Shown piece by piece: positions 62,256 through 64,000 of a DNA stretch of 64,000 nt. The position numbers were made by a program, and so were the translations under genes. Positions within the stretch are counted from its first letter, which is position 1; every line of letters begins with the position of its first letter. Source of the DNA: Novosphingobium sp. KA1 (lineage in GTDB: Bacteria > Pseudomonadota > Alphaproteobacteria > Sphingomonadales > Sphingomonadaceae); the NCBI RefSeq assembly GCF_017309955.1, contig NZ_CP021247.1:1179501-1243500 (forward strand), given 5' to 3'. A model generated the notes under the pieces. It was not told where the DNA came from and did no database searches. It saw nothing but the letters and a program-made list of their open reading frames with translations.

Positions 62256-63473
62256 TCAGCCGAAACCGCGCTCCAGCCAGTTCTGCGCCAGACCTGCCAG
62301 GAAGGCCGCGCCGCGCGGCAGCACGGATTCGTCGACCATCATCTTGGTCGAGTGGATGCCGCAGCAATGCTGCCAGTCGGCCCCCTCATGCGCGACGCCA
62401 AGGAAAAACATCGCGCCGGGCACCTTTTCAAGCACGTAGGCAAAGTCCTCCGCGCCCATGATCGGATCGGGCAGACGGCGGAACGCGCTCGGCCCGAACA
62501 GTGCCTGCGCCACGCCTTCCCCGAAAGTCACCGCGCGGGGATCGCACATGGTCACCGGGAAACCTTCGCGGATGGTCACTTCCCCGGTTAGGCCGTGCGC
62601 CGCCGCGATGCCGGAGACGAGCCGGGGCAGCTCCTCCTTCAGTCGCGCGCGGGTGTCCGCCGAGAGCGTGCGCATCGTGCCGGTGAGCCTTGCACTATCG
62701 GGAATGACGTTGTGGGCGCTGCCCGCCTCGATCTTCGCGATAGTCACCACGACCGGGTCGAACACGCTGTAACGACGCGCCACCATGGTCTGGATGGCCA
62801 TCACGATCTCGCAGGCGACCGGCACCGGATCGGCCGTGTCATGCGGCATCGAGGCATGGCCGCCGCGCCCGGTGACGGTGATGCGCAGTTCGTCGGCCGC
62901 CGCCATCAGCGGCCCGGCGCGCCCGGCGACCAGACCATGCGGCGCATTGGGCATGATGTGCAGCGCAAAAGCGGCACCGGGCAGCGGACGGTCCAGCCCT
63001 TCGCCGCCCAGCAGCCCGTCGTTGAGCATGAAGCGGGCACCGTGGTGGCCTTCCTCGCCCGGCTGGAACATGAAGCGCACTTCGCCCTTCAGCCGCTCCG
63101 CCTGTCCCGCAAGGATCTCGGCCGCCCCCGCCAGCATGGCGACGTGGGTGTCGTGGCCGCAGGCGTGCATCACCCCGGGAACGGTCGAGGCGAAGGGCAG
63201 CCCGGTTTCCTCCGGCATCGGCAGGGCGTCGGTATCGCCGCGCAGCAGGACCGCTCCGCCTTCTCCCGCACCGCCTTTCAGCGTGGCGACGAGGCCGGTG
63301 GTCGATGGCCCTTCGCGCCATTCGAGCGGCAGGTGAGCCAGCGCTGCGCGGATCTTGTCGCGCGTTTTCGGGTTGTGCAGCCCGATCTCGGGCTCGGCAT
63401 GAACCGCACGGCGCAGGGCAACGATGCGGTCGGACAGGCGGGAGGCTTCACGCGTCAGGAGATCAGCAGACAT
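62256..63473 (-). CDS. M20-family amidohydrolase
   Basis: This 405-residue metallopeptidase-type amidohydrolase (hippurate hydrolase/IAA-amino-acid hydrolase group) has VMHACGHDTHVAMLAGAAEILA with the metal Cys-Gly-His-Asp, FMFQPGEEGHHGARFM with the catalytic Glu, and the dimerisation domain AGRAGPLMAAADELRITVTGRGGHASMPHDTADPV. IMGAEDFAYVLEKVPGAMFFLG carries the last ligand. The natural N-acyl or amide substrate is unknown. The ATG at 63473, with GGCGGG upstream, gives the family length. Confidence 0.92.
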   Translation of the reverse strand: MSADLLTREASRLSDRIVALRRAVHAEPEIGLHNPKTRDKIRAALAHLPLEWREGPSTTGLVATLKGGAGEGGAVLLRGDTDALPMPEETGLPFASTVPGVMHACGHDTHVAMLAGAAEILAGQAERLKGEVRFMFQPGEEGHHGARFMLNDGLLGGEGLDRPLPGAAFALHIMPNAPHGLVAGRAGPLMAAADELRITVTGRGGHASMPHDTADPVPVACEIVMAIQTMVARRYSVFDPVVVTIAKIEAGSAHNVIPDSARLTGTMRTLSADTRARLKEELPRLVSGIAAAHGLTGEVTIREGFPVTMCDPRAVTFGEGVAQALFGPSAFRRLPDPIMGAEDFAYVLEKVPGAMFFLGVAHEGADWQHCCGIHSTKMMVDESVLPRGAAFLAGLAQNWLERGFG

Positions 63474-63492
63474 CCCGCCATGATACCGCGGG

Positions 63493-64000
63493 TTAGCCGG
63501 CTGTCGAGCCGGGTTCGCCCGCCCCCGCCCCCGTTGCCGCTTCCGCTTCCTCCTCCGCTTGCGGATCGATGATGCTGATCTGCTTGCGATCGATGAGGTT
63601 GAGCGTGTGCCAGGCCATCGCCCCCATCGCGAGGTAGGAGACCGCGCCCGCCAGCGCCACGGCCCAGGCCGCACCGCTGGGCCCGAGCGGAATGAAGAAC
63701 ACCATGCCCAGCGCCAGGGCGACCACCGAAAGCAGGCGCGCGATCAGCGAGTGCTGCGCGCGGCCGGTGGAGTGCAGCACCGGCTCGAAAGCCACGCTGG
63801 CGAAATCGAAGCAGGCCCCCACAGTCAGCGGCACGAGGATCGCCTCGCCGCGCTCGAACACGTCGCCGCCGATGATTGCCAGCAGTTCCTTGCCGAGCAG
63901 GATCGCCACCGTCACCACGACGACGCCGCCGATACCGGCGATCTTGCTGGTCTGCATCGCCAGCTTGCGGAACTCGTCGGCCTGTGAGGAAACGCGGGCG
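63493..64000 (-). CDS. oligosaccharide/polysaccharide flippase-like membrane protein (partial, 5' end outside)
   Basis: The last 168 residues of a membrane protein are present; the frame is open through the right edge. Hydrophobic helices (IGGVVVVTVAILLGKELLAIIGG, LLSVVALALGMVFFIPLGPSGAAWAVALAGAVSYLAMGA) with FEPVLHSTGRAQHSLIARL match the C-terminal half of polysaccharide-biosynthesis (Wzx/MATE-like) flippases. The tail is acidic and Ala/Gly-rich. The family assignment rests on half the protein. It lies upstream of the M20 gene, 19 bp away. Confidence 0.75.
   Translation of the reverse strand, partial: ARVSSQADEFRKLAMQTSKIAGIGGVVVVTVAILLGKELLAIIGGDVFERGEAILVPLTVGACFDFASVAFEPVLHSTGRAQHSLIARLLSVVALALGMVFFIPLGPSGAAWAVALAGAVSYLAMGAMAWHTLNLIDRKQISIIDPQAEEEAEAATGAGAGEPGSTAG

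Overview
The window is GC-rich, densely packed chromosomal DNA of an alphaproteobacterium, most likely a member of the Sphingomonadales (Novosphingobium/Sphingobium type). That placement is an inference from gene content: a tonB-exbB-exbD-exbD cluster, MipZ, PetABC, a two-cold-shock-domain protein, the rpmI-rplT/pheST neighbourhood and a PgmG-type phosphoglucomutase/phosphomannomutase. I found no insertion sequence, integrase, prophage, CRISPR array or rRNA. There is one tRNA, tRNA-Gly(UCC). Both window ends cut a gene: queC on the left and a membrane flippase-like gene on the right.

Layout. 1-4 kb holds queC (partial), a small secreted protein, and an arginine operon argD-argF followed by the redox chaperone hslO. 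4.2-5.7 kb holds a double cold-shock-domain protein with a glycine-rich repeat tail, divergent from a small cysteine phosphatase-like protein. 5.7-7.9 kb is the nitrogen block, glnK-amtB behind a textbook sigma-54 promoter, then a terminator and a second PII gene. 8-12 kb holds an EEP-family hydrolase, prfC (RF3), a short-chain dehydrogenase and an aldose-epimerase-like protein. 12.2-17.5 kb is the translation block pheT, pheS, rplT, rpmI with an AraC-type regulator inserted between rplT and pheS. 17.7-25.2 kb holds a gamma-glutamylcyclotransferase-like protein, hisN, a second AraC regulator, prs, glpX, hom and two secreted proteins of unknown function.

25.5-28.8 kb is the TonB energy-transduction cluster (tonB, exbB and three exbD paralogues, the third beyond a strong terminator). 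28.8-35.4 kb holds a ligase-associated DEXH helicase, a DUF4010 membrane protein, pgmG, a J-domain protein and mipZ. 35.5-40.2 kb holds panC, a CsgG-like secreted protein and a response regulator/histidine kinase/secreted protein operon. 40.3-46.5 kb is the cytochrome bd module: cydA-cydB-cydX one way and the cydDC exporter the other, with an FNR-type box in between. 46.5-52.7 kb holds an ArsR regulator with a peroxiredoxin, the tRNA, apt and the bc1 operon petA-petB-petC, then pgeF. 52.7-64 kb holds pepN, an epimerase, an EamA transporter, ltaE, a GNAT protein, a 5-oxoprolinase, an M20 amidohydrolase and the flippase fragment.

The content is mostly core metabolism, so I do not claim a new multi-gene system. 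The most interesting signals are regulatory or structural: the sigma-54 element, the FNR box, a promoter-like motif recurring before housekeeping genes, a likely CTG start for pgmG, the extra exbD, a 91-bp tail-to-tail gene overlap, U-tract-less perfect hairpins and a paired palindromic repeat. Start sites given here are my choices from ribosome-binding sites, overlaps and family lengths.
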